From Nitrospira sp. ND1 (GTDB lineage Bacteria > Nitrospirota > Nitrospiria > Nitrospirales > Nitrospiraceae): a stretch of 64,000 nucleotides of DNA. The notes under the pieces are model-generated. The model saw nothing but the letters and a program-made list of their open reading frames with translations, was not told the DNA's origin and searched no databases. The translations under genes were made by a program, and so were the position numbers. Positions 16,138 through 22,746 of this stretch are shown piece by piece. Numbering within the stretch: position 1 is the first letter of the stretch; each line of letters begins with the position of its first letter. The stretch is taken from NCBI RefSeq assembly GCF_900170025.1, contig NZ_FWEX01000006.1:2069089-2133088 (forward strand). The letters run 5' to 3'.

Positions 16138-16956
16138 ATGAAGAAACTCCATGTCTCCCAATCGCTGGTCGAGGTCGAATCACTGAAAGATTTGCTTGAA
16201 GGTGCGGGCATTGCCTGTATGGTGAGGAATCAACAGAGTTCCTCACTGGCCGGATCGGTTCCGTTTGTCGAAGTGTTCCCAGAACTTTGGGTGCTCAACG
16301 ATCAGGATTATGACATCGGAAAAGAGTTGCTTGCTGGGCAGGCTTCAACGGCCATGCCGGGGTCTGATTGGACATGTGCAGTCTGCGGCGAGTGTCATGC
16401 GACGGAGTTTGTCACTTGCTGGAAGTGTGGTGTGGAGAAGGGGGTGGAAGGATCTCAGAAGGTTGCGATTCAGTCAGAGGCGTCGCCTTCAGGAGCCTCG
16501 CTCGGATTTGGTGTTTTGCTCGGGGTCTGTCTCGGAGTTGCCGCCACACTGTGCATGTATTGGCTGTGGAGATATTCTTCAATGACAAGCACAGCCTATG
16601 ATCGGAACGCGGACGGCAAGGACGATGTTGTCTATGAGTATAAGGGGCAATTCCCATGGGCTGCCAAGTTGGATAATGATTTTGATGGGTATTTCGAGAC
16701 TGCGCTTTTCTACAACCAAGCTGGTGAGGTTATTCGCACGGAAATCGATCGCGGTCGGGCCGGACGGCCGGATCTGATTGAATACAATGCACTGGGAAGG
16801 CTTGACTCAGTTGAATTTATTGACCGAACCACAGGCAGAGTCAAAAAGCGCATGTATTACAAGTTGGATGCCAAAGTGCGTGAGGAGATCGATGAAGATG
16901 GTGACGGCAAGTTTGAGCGGGTTATTGAGTTTGATGAGTTCGAAAATCCCAAGTGA
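16138..16956 (+). CDS. DUF2007 / zinc-ribbon / membrane protein with acidic Ca-type repeats
   Basis: 272 residues in four parts. 1-67 is a DUF2007-like domain (ESLKDLLEGAGIACMVRNQ ... VEVFPELWVLNDQDY). 78-98 is a zinc ribbon (WTCAVCGE and TCWKCG; Cys 80, 83, 94, 97). 121-144 is one transmembrane helix (GVLLGVCLGVAATLCMYWLW). 153-272, probably outside, has three acidic DxNxDGxxD-like repeats: DRNADGKDDVVYEY, DNDFDGYFETALFY and DEDGDGKFERVIEF. The last part resembles secreted calcium-loop repeats. This suggests a sensor linking an extracytoplasmic acidic domain to an inner zinc/DUF2007 module. Slightly lower G+C than neighbours. No function known. Confidence 0.65.
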   Translation: MKKLHVSQSLVEVESLKDLLEGAGIACMVRNQQSSSLAGSVPFVEVFPELWVLNDQDYDIGKELLAGQASTAMPGSDWTCAVCGECHATEFVTCWKCGVEKGVEGSQKVAIQSEASPSGASLGFGVLLGVCLGVAATLCMYWLWRYSSMTSTAYDRNADGKDDVVYEYKGQFPWAAKLDNDFDGYFETALFYNQAGEVIRTEIDRGRAGRPDLIEYNALGRLDSVEFIDRTTGRVKKRMYYKLDAKVREEIDEDGDGKFERVIEFDEFENPK

Positions 16957-16969
16957 TAAGCAATCGCCG

Positions 16970-17059
16970 TTACTCCGTCTTCGGCAGTTCTTCTTTGTAA
17001 TCCACCAGCAGGCACTGGTCTTCGCTCGGGAAACGTCCGGGATCGAATAATTCCACCAT
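16970..17059 (-). pseudogene. Orphan C-terminal fragment related to the 17948-19201 protein
   Basis: The minus strand encodes 29 residues from an ATG at 17059, including GRFPSEDQCLLVDYKEEL. The protein at 17948-19201 contains GRFPSEGQCLLVDYKDCT near its C-terminus; about 40 bases of DNA match with a handful of changes. The rest of a gene is absent. It is best explained as the leftover of a duplicated gene, perhaps split when the nucleotidyltransferase pair arrived. It could be a translated micro-ORF, but nothing else supports that. Confidence 0.45.
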
Positions 17060-17118
17060 ACTTCTTAAAATCCTGCCCCACCTAACGGTCAGCAAGTCCG
17101 AGCATCGTTTTCCAGCGG

Positions 17119-17601
17119 TCAACGTACGTCCGTCTGGCGCGTGCGGATTTTCTCCAAATCGGCACGATCCTGGAGTCGTCCCGCCACCATCTTGAGAATG
17201 ACGAGATCCTCGATCGACAGCATCGGAACCTGTAGCGCGCCGAAGGGAACCGTGTGTCTGCGCTCCAATGCGGTTCGAAGATAGGCCGAGTCGGCCAGCA
17301 GGAAGTCGATCACGACTTCCTGTCCGGAGCGGATTCCCACAATTCGCCAAATCGAGATCCCCTGTAAGGCCATAGGGTTCGGATGGATGATGGTGGAGTC
17401 GAAGAGGGATGAGACGAGCGCCTGTATCTGTTCGCGTGAAGGCGGATCCAGCAGAATGAGGAGGTCGATGTCCGTGGTGGATCGAGGCTCTACCAAGGCG
17501 CTGTAGGCCCAGCCCCCGGCCAGCGCATAGGCCACGCTGCGTCGGTTGAAGTCGGTGATGAGGTCGGAGAACGTTCGGACTAGGATTGGCTCTGCTGCCA
17601 T
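17119..17601 (-). CDS. Nucleotidyltransferase-fold protein (AbiEii/MNT-like), 3' end probably frameshifted
   Basis: 160 residues. The pol-beta-type nucleotidyltransferase core is seen as YALAGGWAYSALVEPRSTTD followed by DIDLLILLD, giving the GG...DxD metal-binding pattern; a later Asp lies in VVIDFLLAD. MLSIEDLVILKMVAGRLQDRADLEKI matches the C-terminal helix of this group. The frame ends RTRQTDVR, but another frame directly continues as TYVDRWKTMLGLADR and stops at 17084-17082, which looks like the natural family tail; a small indel near 17120-17135 is likely. The upstream partner overlaps by 22 bases. Relatives act as toxin-antitoxin or abortive-infection components; that role here is inference. 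Confidence 0.7.
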   Translation of the reverse strand: MAAEPILVRTFSDLITDFNRRSVAYALAGGWAYSALVEPRSTTDIDLLILLDPPSREQIQALVSSLFDSTIIHPNPMALQGISIWRIVGIRSGQEVVIDFLLADSAYLRTALERRHTVPFGALQVPMLSIEDLVILKMVAGRLQDRADLEKIRTRQTDVR

Positions 17602-17783
17602 GCCTGCTCTTTGGCCAGTCGAATTTCGTGCATGACCTGCGCGATTCCCTCACCCGCGCCCGGCACATTCCGCTGCTCGATCACGGCTTGACGCAAGGCC
17701 AGCCCCAACTCCGTCAGTTCGATCGTGCGGCGCAAATTGTCGGCAATACGTAAGTCGTCTGGGGATGGGGATGATGGCGACAT
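17580..17783 (-). CDS. Small helical partner of the nucleotidyltransferase
   Basis: 67 residues from the ATG at 17783 (GGAG eight bases upstream): DDLRIADNLRRTIELTELGLA followed by a basic/Gln-rich amphipathic helix ending EQAWQQSQS. No membrane segment or DNA-binding motif is evident. The last 22 bases overlap the start of the nucleotidyltransferase gene, implying translational coupling. Small helical proteins in this position accompany many DUF6036/AbiEii-like nucleotidyltransferases, from recall; activity unknown. An in-frame TTG at 17801 is an alternative start. Confidence 0.55.
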   Translation of the reverse strand: MSPSSPSPDDLRIADNLRRTIELTELGLALRQAVIEQRNVPGAGEGIAQVMHEIRLAKEQAWQQSQS

Positions 17784-17947
17784 AACCGGGGCTCCGAGCA
17801 AAGACGGATTCTGAAGGAGAGTCTACTTGACGACTCGGTCGGGAGCAAGCGGGAAGACGCCCGCTGCCTGGGTTCTCCCTCCCGTAGAAGGAGTGCATCG
17901 GACATTGATGGGAGATCAACAAACCCGGACGGGGTCAGCGTTCAGGC

Positions 17948-19201
17948 TTATGAATACAACCGCCCAACGATCTGATTGAAGTTGAAGAGCATCGCGTTGG
18001 TGCGGGTGTAGGCGGCGTGGCCGTAGTAGTGGTCGCGGACGTTGGTTGAGCTGGTGCAGTCTTTGTAATCGACCAGCAGACACTGACCTTCGCTCGGGAA
18101 GCGTCCGGCGCGTCTGGCGCACTCCACCCAGCGTTCGAATCCATCGTAGGGTTCCAGCAATTCCCACACAGCCTTATTGGCGGCTTTGGCATTTTCAGCG
18201 GGCAGGGCATCGCTGCCGGCCACGGCCAGTTCCTGCACGTAGTCGCCGCCCCAGGCGATCGGCATTTCAACGGTGATCTGTGGCAGATCCATTTTGGAGA
18301 GCCAGGTTTTTCCGTCGGTGCGCAGATTGCGATGGTTTACGACGTGGAGTAGTTTGCCGATGCCGGACGGATCCCAGCCGTACCGCACCGGTGTGCCGAA
18401 TGTGACGATATCGAGGGCCACGCCATTGAGTAATGTGCCATTGGTCAACAACGGGTCGATGCGCTGAATGGCCTGCGCATCCGGACCTTGTGGATTCGCG
18501 GCGAGGAGAAGATCGAAGAGGGTCTTCCGTCCCGTGATCGGCGAAGGGCAGAGGAGATTAGAGGCCAGCGCAAGGACGAGTCCGGCTTGGCCATGGGCTT
18601 GAATCAGGATGCGGTCGCCGGCGCCCAGATGTTGTTCGATGACGAGGGCCCGCAGCCGGTCCAATAATCGGCAGGCGGCCATGGCGCGGCCGAGGTGATG
18701 GTGTTCGCTGGACCAGAGCTCCCGGATGCAGGTGATGGGTGTAGCCAGTTTCTGATTCAGGGCTTTCCGGCAATGTTCGACCGTGGTGGTCGTAAAGTTT
18801 CCCGCGTCGCCGATTTGACTGTCGAGCAGGGTCTTCGTGGCCTCATCGTTGGACAGCGGTGGCTTCATGCCGCCCGGCAGCGGGGTGATGCCATTCGTGC
18901 CTTCCCGCATGAAGGAGAGGAGCGAATCCAGGCCTGAGATGCCGCGTGAATAGCCTCGCTTGAGCCCGCCCACTTCATCGAGCCGTCCTAAGCCGAAGAC
19001 ATCGGTGCCGGGGATGGCGCCATGCAGGAACATGATCAGCCGCACACCGGCTTGTGACAGCTTCTGGCCGAGCTGGCTCATCGCCTCCTGCCAGGCCGGA
19101 GAGTCGGCGTCTGGCGGCGTCGTCCAGTCCGCGTAGGTCAGCCGGTCGCCGGGATTTTTGCGGGAGAGCTCGTCGTGCTGAAAATTGTTTTCGATCGGCA
19201 T
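17948..19201 (-). CDS. Alpha/beta-hydrolase-like protein with a missing nucleophile
   Basis: 417 residues, no signal peptide. The layout resembles a lipase or T6SS-effector-like hydrolase: LIMFLHGAIPGTDVFG at about 55-70 (oxyanion His-Gly) and, after a helix, ILIQAHGQAGLVLALASNLL at 199-217, the usual position of GHSxGG. The motif here is AHGQAG, so the Ser is replaced by Gly. LDIVTFGTPVRYGW (about 266-280) matches the strand after the elbow in lipases. The C-terminal part ends YYGHAAYTRTNAMLFNFNQI, which may hold a late His. A short copy of its GRFPSEGQCLLVDYKD segment lies at 16970-17059. Catalytic activity is doubtful; function unknown. Confidence 0.6.
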   Translation of the reverse strand: MPIENNFQHDELSRKNPGDRLTYADWTTPPDADSPAWQEAMSQLGQKLSQAGVRLIMFLHGAIPGTDVFGLGRLDEVGGLKRGYSRGISGLDSLLSFMREGTNGITPLPGGMKPPLSNDEATKTLLDSQIGDAGNFTTTTVEHCRKALNQKLATPITCIRELWSSEHHHLGRAMAACRLLDRLRALVIEQHLGAGDRILIQAHGQAGLVLALASNLLCPSPITGRKTLFDLLLAANPQGPDAQAIQRIDPLLTNGTLLNGVALDIVTFGTPVRYGWDPSGIGKLLHVVNHRNLRTDGKTWLSKMDLPQITVEMPIAWGGDYVQELAVAGSDALPAENAKAANKAVWELLEPYDGFERWVECARRAGRFPSEGQCLLVDYKDCTSSTNVRDHYYGHAAYTRTNAMLFNFNQIVGRLYS

Positions 19202-19273
19202 GGGAAGATTGTCTTACCCGAAACGGAGCGTGAAGTTCAATGGAGGAGCTGCGGATTCGACCTGGAAGGTGGT

Positions 19274-19831
19274 TCAGCGATGCGCTGCCGATTCGCGGCC
19301 GTTCGAATCCGTGGGTTTGGGTTCGGGCAGGCGGGGCTTCGGCATGACGGCCGTCGCTGAACAGGTTTTAGCTTCCTCGTCGGTGTGGCGTTCGATGATC
19401 CGGACACCCTGCAAATACTCCTGAACGATTTCCTCCCGCACGACTTCGATGTCCTGCTCGACCTCGCGACCGGTGCGTTCCCGCAGGCGGTCGGTGGCAT
19501 GTTCCTTCACCAGCACGCGGATTTGTTTGGCAATATCGGCCCTGGCTGCCAGCTCGGAGACCCGCTGACAGACGAGTTTCCCTTTGCCCAGGTCGCCCTG
19601 CCCCTGGCCGGTCAGCAACTCCTCTGAGCTGGATGTCGCTTGCGCAGGTCTAGCCTGGGCTGCGCTGGTCGGCGATTCCGCCCGCCCTTGCATTTGGAGA
19701 TGTTGGAAGGTCTGGTCTGCGTGATCGCGCACGGCCGGTGGCGTCAGGTCAGAAGCCGGTGCCGGCGATGCGACCAGCAGCGCGTAGAGAGGCCACCATC
19801 CTGCTCGAATGGGTCCAGCCGTCAGCGACAT
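19274..19831 (-). CDS. Secreted LPP20-like domain protein, coupled to the upstream gene
   Basis: 185 residues. Signal segment PLYALLVASPAPAS (about 14-27). A Gln/Ala/Ser-rich stretch leads to a helical domain at about 80-160 (LVCQRVSELAARADIAKQIR, RERTGREVEQDIEVVREEIV, LQGVRIIERHTDEE), reminiscent of LPP20/FlgT-N-type domains, and a Pro-rich tail follows. Its ATG shares one base with the TAA of the upstream gene (TAATG), so translation is coupled. Function unknown; two coupled periplasmic proteins with similar domain types suggest a complex. Confidence 0.62.
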   Translation of the reverse strand: MSLTAGPIRAGWWPLYALLVASPAPASDLTPPAVRDHADQTFQHLQMQGRAESPTSAAQARPAQATSSSEELLTGQGQGDLGKGKLVCQRVSELAARADIAKQIRVLVKEHATDRLRERTGREVEQDIEVVREEIVQEYLQGVRIIERHTDEEAKTCSATAVMPKPRLPEPKPTDSNGRESAAHR

Positions 19832-21012
19832 TACTGTGTCCCTCCCTGATGGGTTTCGTTTCCGGGGATCTGTTGCGAAGGCGTCGTCGGGATGGGCACC
19901 GGTTTCTTCGGTACCTGGTAGATAATCGCCGGCGGGGTTCCGCGAGGTGCATTGATCGATGGTTGTTCCGCAGCAGGAGTGGCCTGGTCGACTCCCGATC
20001 GATAGGTATGGAGCGTGCGCGCTGCCGGTCGGCCGGATGGCGGCGGGACTCGTCGATAGGTCGGCATCGTGCCGAGGCTCCCCTGCGGCAGCGGTGCTCC
20101 AGGCTGTGCCGGTACTTGAATTGCGCCTGGTTGAGCCGGTTGTTGCGGGGCGACCGCGTAGCCCGGCAAAAATGGAACGGTATGTGGCACGGGCGGCCGC
20201 CGGGGTTGCGGCGCCGCCGGGGGTGCTTTCGTTCCCACGGTCTGCTGCGCGATGGCCAGGTGGGGATTGTCGGGATTCAGCCGACTCGCTAGCCCAAGGA
20301 GGGCGTGAATTTGCGCGAGGCCGGCCGATGGAGAGGGTTGTGCGAACGGAGTGAGTAGCACCCAGTCGGTCCAGGCTTGGGCGACCATCGCATCGGACTC
20401 CGCGCGATTGAGCAACTCGTTCCGTTCGTGGCTCAGTTCTTGGACCTGTTCGGGCGAGGTGGCTGCGGCGAGGGTGTCGTTGGCTGCGTCGAGTTCCTGC
20501 TGCAACGATTCCACATCCCGTCTGAGCGCAAGCAACTGCTCCCGCGCGTCCTCGTTCTGCCGTAGGGTGGCAATGGCCTGGGCGACTTCGTCGGTGTCTA
20601 CCTGTGCCGTCAGCTCGACGCGGACCACAACGAACTCTCCATTCAGGGCGGTCGTCACGTGTTGATCGAGGACCAGCACCATTCCCGCGGTGTAACTGCG
20701 GATTTCATCCAGAGTGACATCCAGATCTCGCACGACCGTGACGCTTTCCAGATACGAGGCGACCTGCTCCAACGCCTGCTTCTTCGCTTGTTCGGTGGCG
20801 AGTCTGATCCCGTCTGTTTTGGTTTCGTGATCGTTCATTCGATGTTCGCCGGTTCCGGTGACGACTCGAACCTCAGCTTGGCTAGCACTCGGGCGGGTGA
20901 GGGACAGGGATAGGGCGATGAAGAGCAGGCCGAGGAAAAGGTTGATGGATCGAGCCCGCGGGGGCTTGTCGGGGATGAAGCGGGAGCCACTGTTGATACG
21001 GTTTTGGGGCAT
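19831..21012 (-). CDS. Secreted coiled-coil and proline-rich protein with LPP20/FlgT-N-like domain
   Basis: 393 residues. Membrane segment/signal at about 24-46 (INLFLGLLFIALSLSL...ASQA). Residues 47-140 form a small alpha/beta domain (VRVVTGTGEHRMNDHETKT, LATEQAKKQALEQVASYLES, VVVRVELTAQVD) like LPP20 or FlgT-N. Then an acidic coiled coil (REQLLALRRDVESLQQELDA) and a helical part to about 260. The last 130 residues are low-complexity Pro/Gln/Ala (QQPAQPGAIQVPAQPGAPL), as in proteins spanning the periplasm. Coupled by TAATG to the following gene. No flagellar genes are in the window. Confidence 0.62.
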   Translation of the reverse strand: MPQNRINSGSRFIPDKPPRARSINLFLGLLFIALSLSLTRPSASQAEVRVVTGTGEHRMNDHETKTDGIRLATEQAKKQALEQVASYLESVTVVRDLDVTLDEIRSYTAGMVLVLDQHVTTALNGEFVVVRVELTAQVDTDEVAQAIATLRQNEDAREQLLALRRDVESLQQELDAANDTLAAATSPEQVQELSHERNELLNRAESDAMVAQAWTDWVLLTPFAQPSPSAGLAQIHALLGLASRLNPDNPHLAIAQQTVGTKAPPAAPQPRRPPVPHTVPFLPGYAVAPQQPAQPGAIQVPAQPGAPLPQGSLGTMPTYRRVPPPSGRPAARTLHTYRSGVDQATPAAEQPSINAPRGTPPAIIYQVPKKPVPIPTTPSQQIPGNETHQGGTQ

Positions 21013-21124
21013 CGCCTTACCACCGCGGAGCGTCTGATTGAGCGTGGTTGTCGAGCGAGTTGTCCCGACCGGATCAGGATACCATCGATCCCGCTTCGAC
21101 GCTATGAGAGGCGGGGTTCGCGCC

Positions 21125-21154
21125 TTGCCTTCGCGGAAAACAGCATGCTAAGGT
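21125..21154 (+). promoter_or_regulatory. Probable promoter for the phosphatase-fold gene and HEAT block
   Basis: TTGCCT (21125-21130), 18 bases, extended -10 TGC-TAAGGT (21149-21154), 44 bases before the ATG at 21198. It would drive 21198 through the first HEAT gene, as no terminator is seen before 24097. Confidence 0.4.
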
Positions 21155-21197
21155 ACTTTCTCTTCGCGTCTCAAAAGATCGTATGGTGGGGCAGGTT

Positions 21198-22247
21198 ATG
21201 AGTCGTATTCGCAGCATTATGACAGTCGTGGCAGTCCTCTGCATGGTCGTCGGTCTGGGGCCGGCACTCGTGGCGCCCTCGTCCCAATCCGTTGCCTTTG
21301 CGGCACGCGGTGGGGGCGAAGTGGCCACTCCCGTTCAGGCAGGCATCACAGAACATGTGATTCTCTTCGTATTGGAAGGGTTGGGCCAGGAATCACTCAA
21401 GAGTGGCGCGATGCCGGTGTTGTCGTCCCTTGTGAAGGACGGGGCCGTGACCTGGTCTGCTACTGCAGTGGCCCCTGCGCGCCGGTTGCCGACGATGGCT
21501 TCGCTGGTGACGGGCATGCCGGTCGCCAAACATGGGATCACCTGGAACGTCTTTGAATTCAGCCGTGGATATCCTCGCGCGCCGACGGTGTTTGATTATC
21601 TGGACCTGAGCGGCGGCCGGGACAGTGCCATTTTCTATATGGATGAGTCGTTGTATCAACTCGCGAAGCCGGAGCCCTACACGGATTATCAAATGTGTGG
21701 TCCGCTGCGGGCCGAATGTAATCCTGATCGTCTGGTCGGCTACGTCCGGGATTATTTCAAAAAGGCGACGAGTGGTTCAGGGTATGGTCATGCCATTCCA
21801 GCCTTGCCGCATCTCCTGGTGGTCCATCTGCCGGCTCCCGGGCGTGTCGGAGAGACGCAGGGCTGGAAATCGGTTGCCTACAAAGACGCGTTGAAGGCGG
21901 TCGATAAGGCGATGGGGACCGTGCTCGATCTGTACCGGGAACATGGTTTGATCAAGCGGACCACGGTGTTTGCCACCTCGCTGAGTGCCTTCGGGGAGAC
22001 GCAATTCTCGGCCGGTGAGGTCTCCGGTGAGCAGGCCGGCAATGTTCCGGTGGTGCCATGGATTGCCTCAGGTGTCGGCATCAAGGCTGGGCATTCGATT
22101 CGCCAGCCGGTGTCGATTATCGATACGGGCGCGACGGTGATGCGCGCGCTCGGACTCACGACGTATACCGAATGGGAGAGCCACCCGGTCGAAGAAATCT
22201 TCAAGACCGCATTCGCTGCTGCTCCCGTCAGCCCACTCCTGCAATAG
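21198..22247 (+). CDS. Alkaline-phosphatase/phosphodiesterase-fold protein, probably inactive, secreted
   Basis: 349 residues with a signal peptide (IMTVVAVLCMVVGLGPALVA). The mature part follows the type-I phosphodiesterase pattern: HVILFVLEGLGQESL, MPVLSSLVKDGAV, PARRLPTMASLVTGMPVAKH, GITWN, and a late PWIASGVGIKAGHSI and SIIDTGATVMRALGL. The metal ligands are missing: the first Asp (VDGLR) is Glu here (LEGLG, E60), the EPDxxGH motif is replaced by LPAPGRVGETQG and the SDHGM motif by TSLSAFGE. It is therefore likely a binding or scaffold protein. The start at 21198 follows GGGGCAGG; an ATG 15 bases earlier is possible. Confidence 0.7.
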   Translation: MSRIRSIMTVVAVLCMVVGLGPALVAPSSQSVAFAARGGGEVATPVQAGITEHVILFVLEGLGQESLKSGAMPVLSSLVKDGAVTWSATAVAPARRLPTMASLVTGMPVAKHGITWNVFEFSRGYPRAPTVFDYLDLSGGRDSAIFYMDESLYQLAKPEPYTDYQMCGPLRAECNPDRLVGYVRDYFKKATSGSGYGHAIPALPHLLVVHLPAPGRVGETQGWKSVAYKDALKAVDKAMGTVLDLYREHGLIKRTTVFATSLSAFGETQFSAGEVSGEQAGNVPVVPWIASGVGIKAGHSIRQPVSIIDTGATVMRALGLTTYTEWESHPVEEIFKTAFAAAPVSPLLQ

Positions 22248-22254
22248 AGGACCG

Positions 22255-22746
22255 ATGCGTTCATCATCGCACAAAGCATTCGCCGGGCGGCAGGTGTTTT
22301 TCTGGATCGTAGCCGTGACGTGTGTGTTGGTTCTAGGGCCATCCGAGCGGCTCTTGGCGGCCGGTCCTCCCCCTGCCTATGGCAAAGAACACACGATTAC
22401 AATCGATCCGACTCCATTGGTGCCGCAATCCTGGTGGCAGGTGCCCGGTGTGACACCCCCGCTCTGGGTCTTGGACCCGGAGACCTCGGATGCCTACCGG
22501 ACAACCGAAACGCGCGAGTTGAAGCTCAAGCCGGGACAATACAAGTTCATCAGTTTTACCTTCGACTTCCCCTTCACGGTGAGTTTGGACGGGAAACTGG
22601 AATACTCCAAGTCACTCGATCAATGTGTGGAGGGCCGCGGGACTCAGACCCTGGTGGTACGGTGCAAACGCACCTATCCCCATGGCGGTCAACGTGATGC
22701 CTATTACGGGAATAGTGAGGTGGGTGATGGCACAGGCACTCGATGA
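22255..22746 (+). CDS. Secreted protein of unknown function, overlapping the first HEAT gene
   Basis: 163 residues with signal segment FFWIVAVTCVLVLGPSERLLAA. The mature part of about 125 residues is rich in strands and aromatic residues (EHTITIDPTPLVPQSWWQVPG, ELKLKPGQYKFISFTFDFPF, TVSLDGKLEYSK) with a Cys pair (QCVEG, VVRCK). It looks like a small beta-sandwich. Its last 20 bases overlap the start of the HEAT gene at 22727, so the two are probably translated in coupled fashion. No family recognised. Confidence 0.65.
   Translation: MRSSSHKAFAGRQVFFWIVAVTCVLVLGPSERLLAAGPPPAYGKEHTITIDPTPLVPQSWWQVPGVTPPLWVLDPETSDAYRTTETRELKLKPGQYKFISFTFDFPFTVSLDGKLEYSKSLDQCVEGRGTQTLVVRCKRTYPHGGQRDAYYGNSEVGDGTGTR

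Noticed and set aside
16100..21100. A genomic island or prophage
   Set aside because: No integrase, tRNA junction, attachment repeats or phage genes; only modest composition differences and one gene fragment.
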